Positions 40,463 to 50,168 of a stretch of 55,607 bases of DNA are shown here, piece by piece. This stretch comes from Spirochaetales bacterium (GTDB lineage Bacteria > Spirochaetota > Spirochaetia > DAHUYW01), in assembly GCA_027306915.1 (NCBI GenBank), contig DAHUYW010000024.1, positions 1 through 55,607 of the forward strand. The letters are read 5' to 3'. The notes under the pieces were generated by a model. That model searched no databases and was not told the origin of the DNA. It worked only from the letters and a program-made list of their open reading frames with translations. How positions within the stretch are numbered: position 1 is the stretch's first letter; each line of letters starts with the position of its first letter. The translations under genes were made by a program, and so were the position numbers.

Positions 40463-40918
40463 ATGAGCGAGCCCTTTTACAACAAAGGTCTTCGATTTGA
40501 GTGCACCCGCTGCAACGCTTGTTGCCGGTTTGAGCCGGGCTACGTCTTCCTTTCCGAACACGACATAGAGCGGCTCATGGCGGCTACGGGCCTGAAACGG
40601 GAGGAGTTCCTCGCCCGCTACTGCCGCGAGGTTCCGTCAGGGGACGGCCTCATGATCAGCCTCAAAGAAAAACCGAACTACGACTGCATCTTCTGGGATG
40701 AGGGCTGCACGGTGTATCCCTACCGGCCGCTTCAGTGCCGGAGCTATCCCTTCTGGGGACCAAACCTGACGTCGCGCTTGGCGTGGGACTCCCTGAAGGG
40801 GCATTGCCCCGGAGTCGGGAAGGGCAAGCTTCACACCCAGGAGGAGATCGAGAGCTGGCTTGCCTCCCGCAAGGATGATCCGCCGGTAATCCTGAAAAAG
40901 CGAAAGGAACCGGCATGA
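40463..40918 (+). CDS. YkgJ-type cysteine-cluster protein
   Basis: 151 residues. ECTRCNACCRF (CxxCxxCC) near the N-terminus, then Cys in ARYCREV, YDCIFWDEGCTVYPYRPLQCRSYPFW and GHCPG, the pattern of the zinc/iron-chelating YkgJ family. The biochemical role is unsettled; metal binding is likely. ATG at 40463 is chosen over an in-frame GTG at 40454 because AGGCGAG lies at a better distance. It overlaps the MBL gene in ATGA. Confidence 0.88.
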   Translation: MSEPFYNKGLRFECTRCNACCRFEPGYVFLSEHDIERLMAATGLKREEFLARYCREVPSGDGLMISLKEKPNYDCIFWDEGCTVYPYRPLQCRSYPFWGPNLTSRLAWDSLKGHCPGVGKGKLHTQEEIESWLASRKDDPPVILKKRKEPA

Positions 40919-41859
40919 AGGTTCGCTTCTGGGGGGTGCGCGGCTCGATCCCGACTCCGCTCCTGCCGTCTCAGATCCGGAGCAGAATCGCCGCTGTCGT
41001 CCAGAGGATCGGTCCGGCGGACATCTCGAGCCCCGAGGCGCGCGAGGCATTCATAACCGGGCTTCCGCCCTACCTCTCCGGAACGGTGGGCGGAAACACG
41101 ACCTGCCTCGAAGTTCGACTCGATGATGACACCCTCATTATCATCGACGCCGGTTCGGGCATCACCGCGCTTGGCGCATCCCTGCTGCGCCACCGAGAGC
41201 ACGTCCGTCACTACCACCTTTTTTTCTCTCACTTTCACTGGGATCATCTCCAGGGGTTGCCTTTCTTCTCTCCGCCGATCTTCGATCCGCGGTGCCGGAT
41301 CACCTTCTACAGTCCGGTGGAAGGATTCGAGGCCAACCTGCGCGGTCAGATGGAGCCCCCCTATTTCCCCATCACCCTTGACGCTATGACTGCCGATATC
41401 CGTTTCCACGTTCTCAAGGATCAGGCGATAGCGATTGGATCGGGAAGGGTCGAGTGCCGGCGTATGAAGCATCCCGGCGGCAGCTATTCCTACAAGATCA
41501 CCGAGAACGGGAAATCGGTGATCTTCTCCACGGACACGGAGCTCACGGAGGAGGACTTCCAGAAGAACGAGGAAAACAGCTCCTACTTCCAGAACGTGAA
41601 CCTGCTCATCATGGACAGCCAGTACACCCTCGACGAGGCGGTTGAGAAATACGAATGGGGTCACACCTCCTACAGCCTTGCCGTAGATTTTGCCGCCGCA
41701 TGGGGTATCCGATCCCTGGTTCTCTTTCACCACGAGCCGTCGTACGATGACAAGAAGATGTACAGCATCCTGAAGTCATCCCGCTGGTATGCGAGTCACC
41801 TGGAGCGCAACGACATCGAGATCATGCTCGCGTCCGAGGACATGGAGGTGACTATATGA
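40915..41859 (+). CDS. MBL-fold metallo-hydrolase
   Basis: 314 residues. It begins VRFWGVRGSIPTP, and has GGNTTCLEV, IDAGSGI and the metal motif HFHWDH; later ligands are in KHPGGSYSYKI, FSTDTE and GHTSY, and HHEPSYDD lies near the C-terminus. This is the RNase Z/cAMP-phosphodiesterase-like branch of metallo-beta-lactamase folds often paired with signalling domains. Substrate unknown. Cotranslated with the Cys-cluster gene before it and the small gene after it. Confidence 0.88.
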   Translation: MKVRFWGVRGSIPTPLLPSQIRSRIAAVVQRIGPADISSPEAREAFITGLPPYLSGTVGGNTTCLEVRLDDDTLIIIDAGSGITALGASLLRHREHVRHYHLFFSHFHWDHLQGLPFFSPPIFDPRCRITFYSPVEGFEANLRGQMEPPYFPITLDAMTADIRFHVLKDQAIAIGSGRVECRRMKHPGGSYSYKITENGKSVIFSTDTELTEEDFQKNEENSSYFQNVNLLIMDSQYTLDEAVEKYEWGHTSYSLAVDFAAAWGIRSLVLFHHEPSYDDKKMYSILKSSRWYASHLERNDIEIMLASEDMEVTI

Positions 41860-42053
41860 CGGTGACGCTCGAAGGAAAGGAGATTGTTGCAGTCTACCTT
41901 CTCCTCAAGCGCGGGGAGCCTGCCCTCGATGCAACCCTGACCTCCGTGAGGTCGCGGATCGAGCGAGTGCTCTACGCGGCCCTTTCGATCGAGGATTTCG
42001 AGAACCTCGAGAAGATCTATGCGGCGAAGGGGAATCTCCTTGCCGGACTCTGA
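41856..42053 (+). CDS. Small protein of unknown function
   Basis: 65 residues, amphipathic helices after a strand-like start (VTLEGKEIVAVYLLLKRG, then RSRIERVLYAALSIEDFENLEKIY). ATGA overlap with the MBL gene and overlap with the mltG start show that it belongs to the same operon. I do not recognise the family. Confidence 0.65.
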   Translation: MTVTLEGKEIVAVYLLLKRGEPALDATLTSVRSRIERVLYAALSIEDFENLEKIYAAKGNLLAGL

Positions 42054-43122
42054 AGATCGCGGGGCCGAGGCCGGCGAACCGCTTCAGGCGCAGCGAAGGG
42101 GTCGGTGGGTGCGGCGAGGGCTCCTCGCAGCCGCAGGGCTCATCGGCGCCTTGGCTGCGCTCACTCTCTACGTCAATTCCCCGCCGCCGGCAATGCCGCT
42201 CGGAGAGTCATTTGTCGTCGAACGCGGTGCGACCTTCGACACGATAGGCTTGCACCTCATGGCCCTCCGTCTCATCCGCTCGCCGTTTTTCCTCGATCTT
42301 TCGGCCAAGGCGACAAGGAGCGCGCGCGAGCTTCAAGCCGGGACCTACGAGATCCATCGCGGGATGACTACCCTCCAGATTCTGTCGTTGTTCGTGTCGG
42401 GCAACCAGCTCCTGGAGCGAATCACCATCCCGGAGGGGTGGACCCTCCTGCAGATCGCCGATCTCCTCGCGCGCAACGGAGTGGTCGGCAAGGCAAGCTT
42501 CGAGAGGGCGGCTTCTTCACCGAAGCTCCTTGCCGGCCTCGGGGTTCCGGGCAAGAGCGCGCAGGGGTTTCTCTATCCGGACACCTACTACTTTCCGCGG
42601 AACTATCCCGCCGCGCGCGTGGTCGCGGTCATGACGGCGAACTTCTTTAAGAACTTCGACGCGATCGACCCGGAGCGCCGGCAGCTCTCCCCCGAGGAGC
42701 TGCTCGAAAAGGTCGTCATGGCCTCCATCGTCGAGGGGGAATACAGGCTGGCGCGAGAGGCGCCCGTGATTGCGTCGGTCTTCTACAACAGGCTGAAGCG
42801 TGGCATGCGCCTTCAGTCCTGCGCCACGGTTTCCTACGTGCTCACGGATGTCTTGGGCGAGCCCCACCAAACCCGGCTCTATGACAAGGACCTCGAGGTC
42901 GCATCACCCTTCAACACCTACCTCCACAAGGGGCTCCCGCCGGAGCCGATCTCCAACCCGGGAAGGGTGGCCCTGGATGCAGCGCTGCACCCGGCGAATA
43001 CCCCCTATCTCTACTTCGTTCTCGAGAACCCAAAGAGCGGCGAGCACTTCTTTTCCAAGGACTTCGCCGAGCACACATACGCCAAGTATCAGTACTTAAG
43101 TCTTTACTTGAAAAGCAACTAA
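42040..43122 (+). CDS. mltG: Endolytic murein transglycosylase MltG
   Basis: About 360 residues. A single transmembrane helix (RGLLAAAGLIGALAALTLYV) near the N-terminus is followed by the LysM-like region (FVVERGATFDTIGLHL) and the YceG catalytic domain: GFLYPDTYYFPR, VVMASIVEGEYRLAREAPVIASVFYNRL with the catalytic Glu, and PFNTYLHKGLPPEPISNPG. It cuts nascent glycan strands and limits chain length. TTG at 42040 follows AAGGGGA; ATG at 42019 is in frame but lacks a ribosome-binding site. It is the last gene of its operon. Confidence 0.93.
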   Translation: MPDSEDRGAEAGEPLQAQRRGRWVRRGLLAAAGLIGALAALTLYVNSPPPAMPLGESFVVERGATFDTIGLHLMALRLIRSPFFLDLSAKATRSARELQAGTYEIHRGMTTLQILSLFVSGNQLLERITIPEGWTLLQIADLLARNGVVGKASFERAASSPKLLAGLGVPGKSAQGFLYPDTYYFPRNYPAARVVAVMTANFFKNFDAIDPERRQLSPEELLEKVVMASIVEGEYRLAREAPVIASVFYNRLKRGMRLQSCATVSYVLTDVLGEPHQTRLYDKDLEVASPFNTYLHKGLPPEPISNPGRVALDAALHPANTPYLYFVLENPKSGEHFFSKDFAEHTYAKYQYLSLYLKSN

Positions 43123-43136
43123 TTAGTATCTTTAAT
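43108..43136 (+). promoter_or_regulatory. Promoter of dnaG-rpoD
   Basis: TTGAAA at 43108-43113, inside the end of mltG, and TTTAAT at 43131-43136 are 17 nt apart (ten of twelve consensus bases). The predicted start near 43143 gives a leader of about 52 nt containing a short open frame. Confidence 0.65.
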
Positions 43137-43155
43137 CTTTGGGGGATTGGGCAGC

Positions 43156-43191
43156 ATGAAGGGAGTCACCGGCGCAGGCCGCGGTCGATAG
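43156..43191 (+). CDS. Possible 11-codon leader peptide before dnaG
   Basis: ATG at 43156 opens MKGVTGAGRGR and stops at TAG 43189-43191, three bases before the dnaG ATG and in the same frame. A G-rich stretch (43141-43149) upstream could bind ribosomes, whereas dnaG itself has no Shine-Dalgarno. Coupled re-initiation is inference. Confidence 0.35.
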   Translation: MKGVTGAGRGR

Positions 43192-43194
43192 CCG

Positions 43195-44949
43195 ATGCGG
43201 ATACCTGAGAGCCAGATTCAAGCCATAACGGACAAGCTGAACATCGCCGATGTAATCGGTGAATACGTGAGTCTCAAATCGCAAGGCGGGCGCCTGTGGG
43301 GGCTCTGTCCATTCCATGGTGAAAAGACCCCCTCCTTTTCGGTGACGCCCGATAAGGGGCTCTTCTACTGTTTCGGCTGCCAGAAAGGGGGGAACCTCTT
43401 TACGTTTGTCATGGAAATGGAGAAATTGACTTTTATGGAGGCTGCAAAGTTCCTTGCCGAGAAAGCAGGCATGAGCCTGGTGGTCGGGGAGGACAATCGC
43501 GAGGAGCTCAAGCGTGATGCTCTCAAGGAGCTCCATGACCGGGTAGCGGGCAGCTTCCACTACATCCTGCGCGAGCGACCCGAGGCGGAAGAAGCACGAC
43601 ACTATTTGGAGCGAAGGGGTCTGACGATGGAGACGCTCGAGGCCTTCAAGATCGGCTACGCCCCGGCGGATCGCTTCTGGCTTCACGCATTCCTTACAAA
43701 GCGCAACTACTCGCCCGAGTTTCTATCGGCTTCCGGTCTCTTCTCGGCGAAGAATCCGCGGGTCGCGCTCCATTCCAATCGGATCATCTTCCCAATCACC
43801 GACCAGCACGGGCGAGTGATCGCCCTGGGCGGAAGGACCCTCGACGAAACGGGACCCAAGTACCTGAATTCCCCGGAAACGGAGATCTTCCGCAAGGGTG
43901 AGAACCTTTTCGGCCTCGACAAGGCGCTTCCTGCGATCCGCGAGGCCGGTCAGTTTATCGTCGTGGAGGGCTACACGGACGTCCTCGCGCTCTACCAAGC
44001 CGGCGTACGCAATGTCGTCGCCCCCCTTGGGACGGCCTTCACCGAGCAGCAGGCCCGCCGGCTGCGCCGCTATACGGAGCATGGGGTCCTTCTTTTTGAC
44101 GGCGACAGCGCCGGACTGGCGGCTACCGCCAAGGCAATAGTCCTCTGCGAGCGGGTGGGAGTGTCGGCGGAGGTCGTGGAGCTTCCGGAAGGGCTCGATC
44201 CCGCCGAGATCCTGCAGAAACAGGGTCCCGAAGCGTTGCACAATTTCGTAAAATACCCTATAAATAGCTTTGTGTATCTGGTGAGGAAGGCTCTTGACAG
44301 GCACGACATCGAGGAGCCAGAGGGGAAAGAGGCGGTCTTAAGAGAGCTCACTCAATACATTGATACCATAGATTCCGACATTAAAAAAGATGGCTGCCTC
44401 ACGTTGGTCGCGGACGCGCTTCACGTCGAGAGAAGCGCAGTGGTGAGCGACTATGAGCGGCTTCGCAGAGGTGCACTGCCGGAACGGGCAAGCGAGCGGG
44501 CGGGACAAACCGTCGCCCGCGACATTGATCTGTTCCTCATGCTTGCAGTGGCCGCAAACCGGAGCTACTTCCCTTATGTTCGAAGCAGAATCCAGGTTGA
44601 CGATCTCGACAGCACGCGTGGAAGAGCTCTCTGGATAGCGCTTGAAGAATGCTTTCGAAGCGGCGATGACACCGTCGGCGGATTGCTACAAGCGGTGGAC
44701 GCCGAGGAGCTCCGCGCGTTCGTCATTGAGCGTTTGTCGGGGAATGAGTTCGCGCCGGAGGATCCGGACAAGATGGTGAGAGAGAGTGTCCAGGAGATCA
44801 AACGCCGGAGCCTACAAAAGAGGCGGCGCGAGGTGGAGCTGCGATTGAGAATAGCTCAATCCGAGGGGCGACCTGTCGACGAGATAAACAGCCTCGTCTC
44901 CGACAAGGCGCATTTCGACGGGGAGCTAGAGAAGCTTGAGGGTGATTGA
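43195..44949 (+). CDS. dnaG: DNA primase DnaG
   Basis: 584 residues. The CHC2 zinc domain has [12 protein letters not shown] and [11 protein letters not shown]. The TOPRIM core has [13 protein letters not shown] with the catalytic Glu and [10 protein letters not shown] with the Asp pair. A C-terminal helicase-interaction region follows. It makes RNA primers at the replication fork. The ATG has no Shine-Dalgarno and follows a possible leader peptide. The stop overlaps rpoD by one base, the classic dnaG-rpoD pairing without rpsU. Confidence 0.97.
   Translation: MRIPESQIQAITDKLNIADVIGEYVSLKSQGGRLWGLCPFHGEKTPSFSVTPDKGLFYCFGCQKGGNLFTFVMEMEKLTFMEAAKFLAEKAGMSLVVGEDNREELKRDALKELHDRVAGSFHYILRERPEAEEARHYLERRGLTMETLEAFKIGYAPADRFWLHAFLTKRNYSPEFLSASGLFSAKNPRVALHSNRIIFPITDQHGRVIALGGRTLDETGPKYLNSPETEIFRKGENLFGLDKALPAIREAGQFIVVEGYTDVLALYQAGVRNVVAPLGTAFTEQQARRLRRYTEHGVLLFDGDSAGLAATAKAIVLCERVGVSAEVVELPEGLDPAEILQKQGPEALHNFVKYPINSFVYLVRKALDRHDIEEPEGKEAVLRELTQYIDTIDSDIKKDGCLTLVADALHVERSAVVSDYERLRRGALPERASERAGQTVARDIDLFLMLAVAANRSYFPYVRSRIQVDDLDSTRGRALWIALEECFRSGDDTVGGLLQAVDAEELRAFVIERLSGNEFAPEDPDKMVRESVQEIKRRSLQKRRREVELRLRIAQSEGRPVDEINSLVSDKAHFDGELEKLEGD
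44236..44264 (+). promoter_or_regulatory. Possible internal promoter in dnaG serving rpoD
   Basis: TTGCAC at 44236-44241 and TATAAA at 44259-44264 lie 17 nt apart within an unusually AT-rich patch of dnaG, about 690 bases before rpoD. The -35 is weak. An internal dnaG promoter for rpoD is known in Escherichia coli. Confidence 0.35.
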
Positions 44950-46673
44950 TGATGACAGAGCTGCAGACTGATCCGGCGATCATAAAGCTGCTTGAATATG
45001 CAAAAACAAAAAAGAGCATCAGCTACGATGAGGTCAATGACTTTCTGCCCGAGCACATAGCCAACTCGGAAAAGATAGACGAAGTGATCAGCCTCTTGCA
45101 GAAGAACCACATCAATCTGGAAGATGAGGTGCAGCTCGAGGTCGAAGAGGAGGAACGGCCGGCGCCGAAAAAAAAGATCGTATACACCGAAAAAGAGACT
45201 GCCATCGACGATCCCATACGGCTCTATCTCCGTGAGATAGGAAAAGAGAATCTCCTGACTGCCGAGCAAGAGGTCGAGCTCTCCAAGCAGATGGAAGAGG
45301 GAGAGAACATCATCAAGACCGTGATAAAGAGCTCGGGCATCGTGGTCCCTGAGCTCCACAACCTTGTCCAGAAGATGTACGCAAAGATCGATCCTCGGGA
45401 GCTCGATCTTTCCAAGAAGGAGATATCGGAGCTGCTTGCCGAGCGCCGGCGGCTGAACCAATTCTATCGGGAAGAGCTCAAGGATGCGGTTCCCAATCTG
45501 AAGATCTACATCGAGCTGAAGAAGAAGATCGTCGCGACCGGCGGCGACGTACTTACCGACGAAACCCTCCTGAAGAAGCGAAAGAGTCTCAATCACGGCA
45601 TGAAGAAGATCGATCTGCATCCGGAAGAGATCCTGCAGTTCTCCGAGAAGTTCCTCAGCGCGGCTCGAAAGATCAGGAGCTACCGGCGCGAGCAGGCCAA
45701 GATCGAGCGCCGTCTGAAGGTATCTTCGCTTCGGGAGCTTCGCAACATGGGGCGCGGCCTCGCGATAAACGAGGAGCGGAAGAAGATCGAGGCGACCCTT
45801 GAGATGTCGGCCGATGCAATCAAGGAGAGGATTCGGCAAATACAGATCACCGAGAAGAAGCTCAAGAGCCTCGAGGTGGAGTTCGAAAACTCGATCGACG
45901 ACATCCTTAAGATGTCGGAAGAGATTGCGCGTGGCAAGACGATGATGAAGACCGCCAAGGATCGCCTCATCAAGGCGAATCTTCGGCTCGTGGTGAGCAT
46001 CGCAAAGAAGTACACCAATCGAGGCCTCCACTTCTTCGATCTGGTGCAGGAGGGGAATATCGGCCTCATCAAGGCCGTCGAGAAGTTCGAGTACCGAAAA
46101 GGCTACAAGTTCTCGACCTACGCCACGTGGTGGATCCGCCAAGCCATTACCCGCTCCATCTCCGATCAGGCGCGCACCATCCGGGTTCCGGTCCACATGA
46201 TCGAGCAGATAAACAAGGTCGTCCGCGAATCGCGGCAGCTCATGCAGGTGCTCGGCCGGGAGCCCAGCGACGAGGAGATCGCCGACCGGCTTGGATGGTC
46301 GGTGCTCAGGGTCAAATCGGTGAAGAACGTGGCACGGGAGCCGATATCCCTTGAGACTCCGATCGGCGAGGAGGAGGACTCCCTCCTTGGAGACTTCATC
46401 GAGGACAAAGATATCGAGAATCCTGCAAGCCAGACCGCCTTCAAGCTCCTCCAGGAACAGCTGCAAGGGGTTCTCTCCACGTTGCCGCCCCGAGAGCAGG
46501 AAGTCCTGAAAATGCGATTCGGGTTGGAGGATGGCTATTCACTCACGCTGGAAGAAGTGGGCCTCTACTTCAACGTCACCCGCGAGCGGATTCGACAGAT
46601 CGAGGCGAAGGCCCTCCGGAGATTGCGCCACCCCAAGCGCAGTCGACGGTTGAAGGACTACATCGATCACTAG
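44949..46673 (+). CDS. rpoD: Primary sigma factor RpoD
   Basis: 574 residues. Region 1.1-like start, region 1.2 [11 protein letters not shown], a non-conserved region of about 200 residues, region 2 with [58 protein letters not shown], region 3, and region 4.2 [30 protein letters not shown]. The intact 2.4 and 4.2 helices agree with the TTGACA/TATAAT promoters seen across the window. ATG at 44949 follows GAGGG; a second ATG lies one codon later. Confidence 0.97.
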   Translation: MMTELQTDPAIIKLLEYAKTKKSISYDEVNDFLPEHIANSEKIDEVISLLQKNHINLEDEVQLEVEEEERPAPKKKIVYTEKETAIDDPIRLYLREIGKENLLTAEQEVELSKQMEEGENIIKTVIKSSGIVVPELHNLVQKMYAKIDPRELDLSKKEISELLAERRRLNQFYREELKDAVPNLKIYIELKKKIVATGGDVLTDETLLKKRKSLNHGMKKIDLHPEEILQFSEKFLSAARKIRSYRREQAKIERRLKVSSLRELRNMGRGLAINEERKKIEATLEMSADAIKERIRQIQITEKKLKSLEVEFENSIDDILKMSEEIARGKTMMKTAKDRLIKANLRLVVSIAKKYTNRGLHFFDLVQEGNIGLIKAVEKFEYRKGYKFSTYATWWIRQAITRSISDQARTIRVPVHMIEQINKVVRESRQLMQVLGREPSDEEIADRLGWSVLRVKSVKNVAREPISLETPIGEEEDSLLGDFIEDKDIENPASQTAFKLLQEQLQGVLSTLPPREQEVLKMRFGLEDGYSLTLEEVGLYFNVTRERIRQIEAKALRRLRHPKRSRRLKDYIDH

Positions 46674-46682
46674 GACGGAAAG

Positions 46683-47558
46683 ATGAAGAAGGGAACTACC
46701 AAGACCGACATGATGCATGAAGTGTTTGAGAAGCTGCGCTCGCTTCAGGACGTTCTTTCTAAGAAATACGAGATCGAGCGCGAGATCACCGAGATTCCCA
46801 AGGCGCTCACCACGAAGACCGAGCTCTTGAATCGTCTCAAGAAGACCTACATCGAGCGCAACACCCTCCTCGATGAGTCGCGCGAGCGTGTAAAGAAGCT
46901 GCGCCAGCGACTTGCCGATGCGGAGCACGAGCGCGAGCTCTACGAAAAGCAAATGGACCTGATCAAAACGCAGCGCGAATACGAAGCGCTTGATAAGGAG
47001 ATCAAGGACGCCACCGAAAAGGAGCAGCAGCTGCGAAAGGACATCCTTCGCGAAGAGAAGGAGGTCGAGGAGCTTCAGGCGGGGCTTGCCAAAGAAGAAA
47101 GCATGATCAAGCTCCAGGAAGAGGAGTTGCGCGCGGAGCAAGAGAAGACAAAAAGCGAAAGCGACGCCAAGAAAAAACAGCTCTCCACCTTGAAGAAGGA
47201 AGAGGACAAGATCGTCCCCGGGCTCGACGAGGAGATCCTCTTCAAGTTCGAGCGCATCATTCGCAGCAAGGCAGGGATCGGTATTGTCGCGGTGCGCGAC
47301 GCGGTCTGCACCGGCTGTCATATGATCCTTCCGGCGCAGTTCGAGAACGAGGTGCGCGGAGGCGAACAGATCCTCTTTTGCCCCTATTGCAGTCGAATTC
47401 TCTTCTATAGCGAATCTGAGGAAGAGGGGAGCGCATTCCGCGAGGAGGATTCCGGAAGCCTCGCAGATCTGTTCGAAGAGGAAGAAGAGGAGATCGAGGA
47501 GGACGAGGAGCTCGAGGAAGAGGAAGAACAAGAGGAAGAAGAAGAAACGGACGTGTAG
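46683..47558 (+). CDS. Coiled-coil protein with C4 zinc ribbon and acidic tail
   Basis: 291 residues. A long antiparallel-type coiled coil (about 10-185) contains ERELYEKQMDLIKTQREYEALDKEI; a C4 zinc ribbon follows with CTGCHMILP and FCPYCSRILFY. This is the bacterial zinc-ribbon/CdsZ-like family. The last about 45 residues are almost entirely Glu with some Asp, unusual for the family. Nine bases after rpoD, so probably cotranscribed. Proposed roles of the family include nucleic-acid or ribosome contacts; function here unknown. Confidence 0.85.
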   Translation: MKKGTTKTDMMHEVFEKLRSLQDVLSKKYEIEREITEIPKALTTKTELLNRLKKTYIERNTLLDESRERVKKLRQRLADAEHERELYEKQMDLIKTQREYEALDKEIKDATEKEQQLRKDILREEKEVEELQAGLAKEESMIKLQEEELRAEQEKTKSESDAKKKQLSTLKKEEDKIVPGLDEEILFKFERIIRSKAGIGIVAVRDAVCTGCHMILPAQFENEVRGGEQILFCPYCSRILFYSESEEEGSAFREEDSGSLADLFEEEEEEIEEDEELEEEEEQEEEEETDV

Positions 47559-47565
47559 AAGAAAA

Positions 47566-47627
47566 GTCGTGTGCGCATGCACGCGACCGAAAAGCGCGTG
47601 CAAGCACGCGACACAAAAGCGCACGAC
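47566..47627. repeat. Structured, imperfectly repeated region upstream of rnpB
   Basis: A 9-bp hairpin (47566-47574 with 47579-47587, loop GCAT) is followed by two imperfect 20-bp copies of GCACGCGAC..AAAAGCGC (47579-47598 and 47604-47623, period 25). CGCGTG (47595-47600) can pair with CACGCG (47605-47610), or CGCGTGC with the GCACGCG at 47579-47585, so folds compete. No T-tract. Confidence 0.6.
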
Positions 47628-47661
47628 CGCAGGGTGCGATGGGTCGCGCCATAGGAAATTA

Positions 47662-48056
47662 CCGGCAGGTCAGATAACCGCTGCGGGCTTCGGCGTGTGG
47701 TCGATGCCCGCAAGAGGAAAGTCCGGGCTCCGTAGAGCATGATGCCGGGTAATCCCCGGGCATCCCGGCGACGGGATGACAGAGAGTGCCACAGAAAACA
47801 CACCGCCCGGCGGCGGGCTCGAGAGCCGGTTGCGGCGATCGAGGTTCCGGCGTCGGGTAAGGGTGAAAAGGTGGGGTAAGAGCCCACCGCCTTCTCGGCA
47901 ACGGGAGGGGTCGCGGTAAACCTCATCAGGAGCAAAGTCAAACAGCAGAGGGCTGCTCGCCCTTATTCTGCGGGTAGGCTGCTTGAGGCGAGCCGGAAAC
48001 GGCCGTCCGAGACAGATGGTTATCCTTGACAGAACCCGGCTTACCGACCTGCCGCT
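47662..48056 (+). ncRNA. rnpB: RNase P RNA (type A)
   Basis: The catalytic RNA of RNase P, which matures tRNA 5' ends. P1 is CGGCAGGTC (47663-47671) with GACCTGCCG (48046-48054). The universally conserved blocks are present in order: GAGGAAAGTCCGGGCTCC, the AGGGTGAAAAGGTGGGGTAAGAG stretch, GGTAAACC, and CAGAACCCGGCTTACC near the 3' end. The T-rich run after P1 (48056-48064) likely ends transcription. No clear promoter is seen in the structured region upstream, so it may be cotranscribed with the zinc-ribbon gene. Confidence 0.96.
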
Positions 48057-48114
48057 TTCTTTTTGAGAGATACGCGAGAATTGGGGTTGATGTTGCGGGT
48101 GCAAGTGACGAACT

Positions 48115-49080
48115 ATGTTTATTCCTGGAGATCGATACAGCTTTTCGTCGTTCAAACGGAGGCCGCAACGGGGACCGCGCGGCTTTTCCTTGGCCCTGAT
48201 CATTGTCGTCGCGCTCTTGGTCGTCGGAGGGGGGCTCTTTCTCATCGTTCGCGGCAGACTGCCGGTCGTCTTTGCGAAGGCATCCGTCAGCGCAACCCTG
48301 AGTCAACTCTGGAACGGCCGGCAGTACGCGGCAATCAACACCCGCGCCGGCGAGATTCTCCGCAATCGTCCCCTCGACGAATCCGCGCTGGTCTACGGGG
48401 GTCTTGCCTACTTTTACCAGGGAGTCGCCGCTCCCACGCTCGAAGCCAAGCTACCCCTGTTTGACAACGCAATCCAGTACCTCAGAAAGGCGCTCCTCAC
48501 GGCCAAAGGCCCACTTACCGCCACCATCGACTACGTTCTCGGGAAGGCCTACTATCAGAAGGGCAAGTACTATCTTGACCTGGCCATCAAGTACTTGAAT
48601 CGATCGATCGAGGGCGGCTACAACGCAAACGACACCTATGAATATCTGGGGCTTGCATACTCCGACTTGGGAGAATATGATAAGGCAGCGTCCTATTTCG
48701 GGAAGGCACTGGCCCAGAATCCTTCCGATCTTCTCATCTACATTCTTGCGGAGACCTACTACAAGGCGGGCAATCTTGCGAAGTCCGAGGAGTATCTCGA
48801 TCGCACGATTAGCAGGGCAGAAGACAGCAAGGATTCCTCCTTGGAGGTAAGGTGCAGGTTTCTGTTGGGGAGGATCGACACCGACCGGAAGGACTACGCA
48901 AAGGCCGAGGAGCAGTATCAAAGGATTCTGGTACTCGATCCGAGCTCCGCGGATGCGCACTTCTTCCTGGGCAATCTGTATGAGCGACAAGACGATAAGA
49001 TCAAGGCGCGTGCAGAGTGGAGAGCGGCACTACGAATCGACCCATCACACAACGGTGCGCGGCTGAAGCTATATCACTAG
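48115..49080 (+). CDS. Membrane-anchored TPR protein upstream of mreB
   Basis: 321 residues. An N-terminal basic stretch and one transmembrane helix (about 24-45, FSLALIIVVALLVVGGGLFL) anchor at least five TPR units in the periplasm, for example AIKYLNRSIEGGYNANDTYEYLGLAYSDLG and KAEEQYQRILVLDPSSADAHFFLGNLY. No Shine-Dalgarno is obvious before the ATG. It lies 24 bases before mreB and may scaffold the elongation complex, which is inference from position. Confidence 0.82.
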   Translation: MFIPGDRYSFSSFKRRPQRGPRGFSLALIIVVALLVVGGGLFLIVRGRLPVVFAKASVSATLSQLWNGRQYAAINTRAGEILRNRPLDESALVYGGLAYFYQGVAAPTLEAKLPLFDNAIQYLRKALLTAKGPLTATIDYVLGKAYYQKGKYYLDLAIKYLNRSIEGGYNANDTYEYLGLAYSDLGEYDKAASYFGKALAQNPSDLLIYILAETYYKAGNLAKSEEYLDRTISRAEDSKDSSLEVRCRFLLGRIDTDRKDYAKAEEQYQRILVLDPSSADAHFFLGNLYERQDDKIKARAEWRAALRIDPSHNGARLKLYH

Positions 49081-49104
49081 AAGGATGGACGTGGAGGTTT
49101 TCAT

Positions 49105-50154
49105 ATGAGCTTGGGCAGTAAGTTGGCCGATGCCTTTTCTTCCGATATTGGAATCGATCTTGGAACCTGCAACACCCTTATCTACGTGCGAGGAAAGGGA
49201 ATCGTGATTAGCGAGCCATCGGTCGTCGCCGTTGAGCGCGGAACCAAAAAGGTGGTCGCTGTGGGCCAGGAGGCGAAGCGGATGCTCGGCAAGAGCCCGG
49301 GAGACATCATCGCGATAAGGCCCCTGCGAGACGGTGTCATCGCCGATCTCGAAACCACCGAAAAGATGATTCGCTATTTCATTTCCAAGGTTCTTCCTAG
49401 GCGCTGGTTCGTGAAGCCGCGAATGGTGATCGGCGTGCCGTCGTGCATCACGGAGGTCGAGCGGCGGGCGGTGGAGGAGAGCGCCTACAAGGCGGGCGCC
49501 CGCGAGGTGAAGGTAATCGAAGAGTCCCTCGCAGCCGCGATCGGGGCGAAGATACCCATCTTCGAACCTGCGGGTCACATGGTTTGCGACATCGGCGGCG
49601 GCACTACGGAAATCTCGGTCATATCGCTTGGGGGCATGGTGGTCACCAAGGCGATCCGGCTCGGAGGAGACGAGTTCGATGAGGCGATCATCAAGCACGT
49701 TCGGGCGGTTCACAATCTCATCGTTGGGGATCAAACGGCGGAGAACTTGAAGATAACAATCGGGAACGCCTCTCCGGACAAGAAGATCGAGAAAATGGAA
49801 ATCAAGGGGACCGACGCGATTACGGGATTGCCGCGCCGTCTGGAGATAGATTCCGTCGAGGTGCGCGAGGCGCTCCAGGAGCCGATCAACGCAGTCATCG
49901 ACGAGATCAAGAGAACCCTCGGCGAGACCCCCCCGGAGCTCGCGGCCGACATTGTCGAGCGGGGAATTGTCATGACCGGAGGGGGCTCGCTGCTCAAGGG
50001 GCTTCCAAAGCTCATCGCAAAGGAAACCGGCGTGCCGGTTATCCTGGCCGAGAATCCATTGCTGTGTGTCGCAAATGGGGCCGGCATGTACTTCGAGCAT
50101 ACGAGAGATATGGCAAAGACCAAGAAGACGATCTACAACAGTCTCAATGTATGA
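49105..50154 (+). CDS. mreB: Rod-shape actin homologue MreB
   Basis: 349 residues. Actin-type phosphate loops [19 protein letters not shown] and [18 protein letters not shown], the [20 protein letters not shown] segment and the adenosine loop [15 protein letters not shown] are intact. It polymerises under the inner membrane and positions the wall-elongation machinery. GGAGG precedes the ATG. First of the mreBCD-mrdA-rodA cluster. Confidence 0.97.
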   Translation: MSLGSKLADAFSSDIGIDLGTCNTLIYVRGKGIVISEPSVVAVERGTKKVVAVGQEAKRMLGKSPGDIIAIRPLRDGVIADLETTEKMIRYFISKVLPRRWFVKPRMVIGVPSCITEVERRAVEESAYKAGAREVKVIEESLAAAIGAKIPIFEPAGHMVCDIGGGTTEISVISLGGMVVTKAIRLGGDEFDEAIIKHVRAVHNLIVGDQTAENLKITIGNASPDKKIEKMEIKGTDAITGLPRRLEIDSVEVREALQEPINAVIDEIKRTLGETPPELAADIVERGIVMTGGGSLLKGLPKLIAKETGVPVILAENPLLCVANGAGMYFEHTRDMAKTKKTIYNSLNV

Positions 50155-50168
50155 TTCGATGATCCGAA

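Noticed and set aside
44856..46466. 536-codon Leu-rich open frame opposite rpoD
   Set aside because: Mirror of the Lys/Glu/Ile codons of RpoD; no protein family features.
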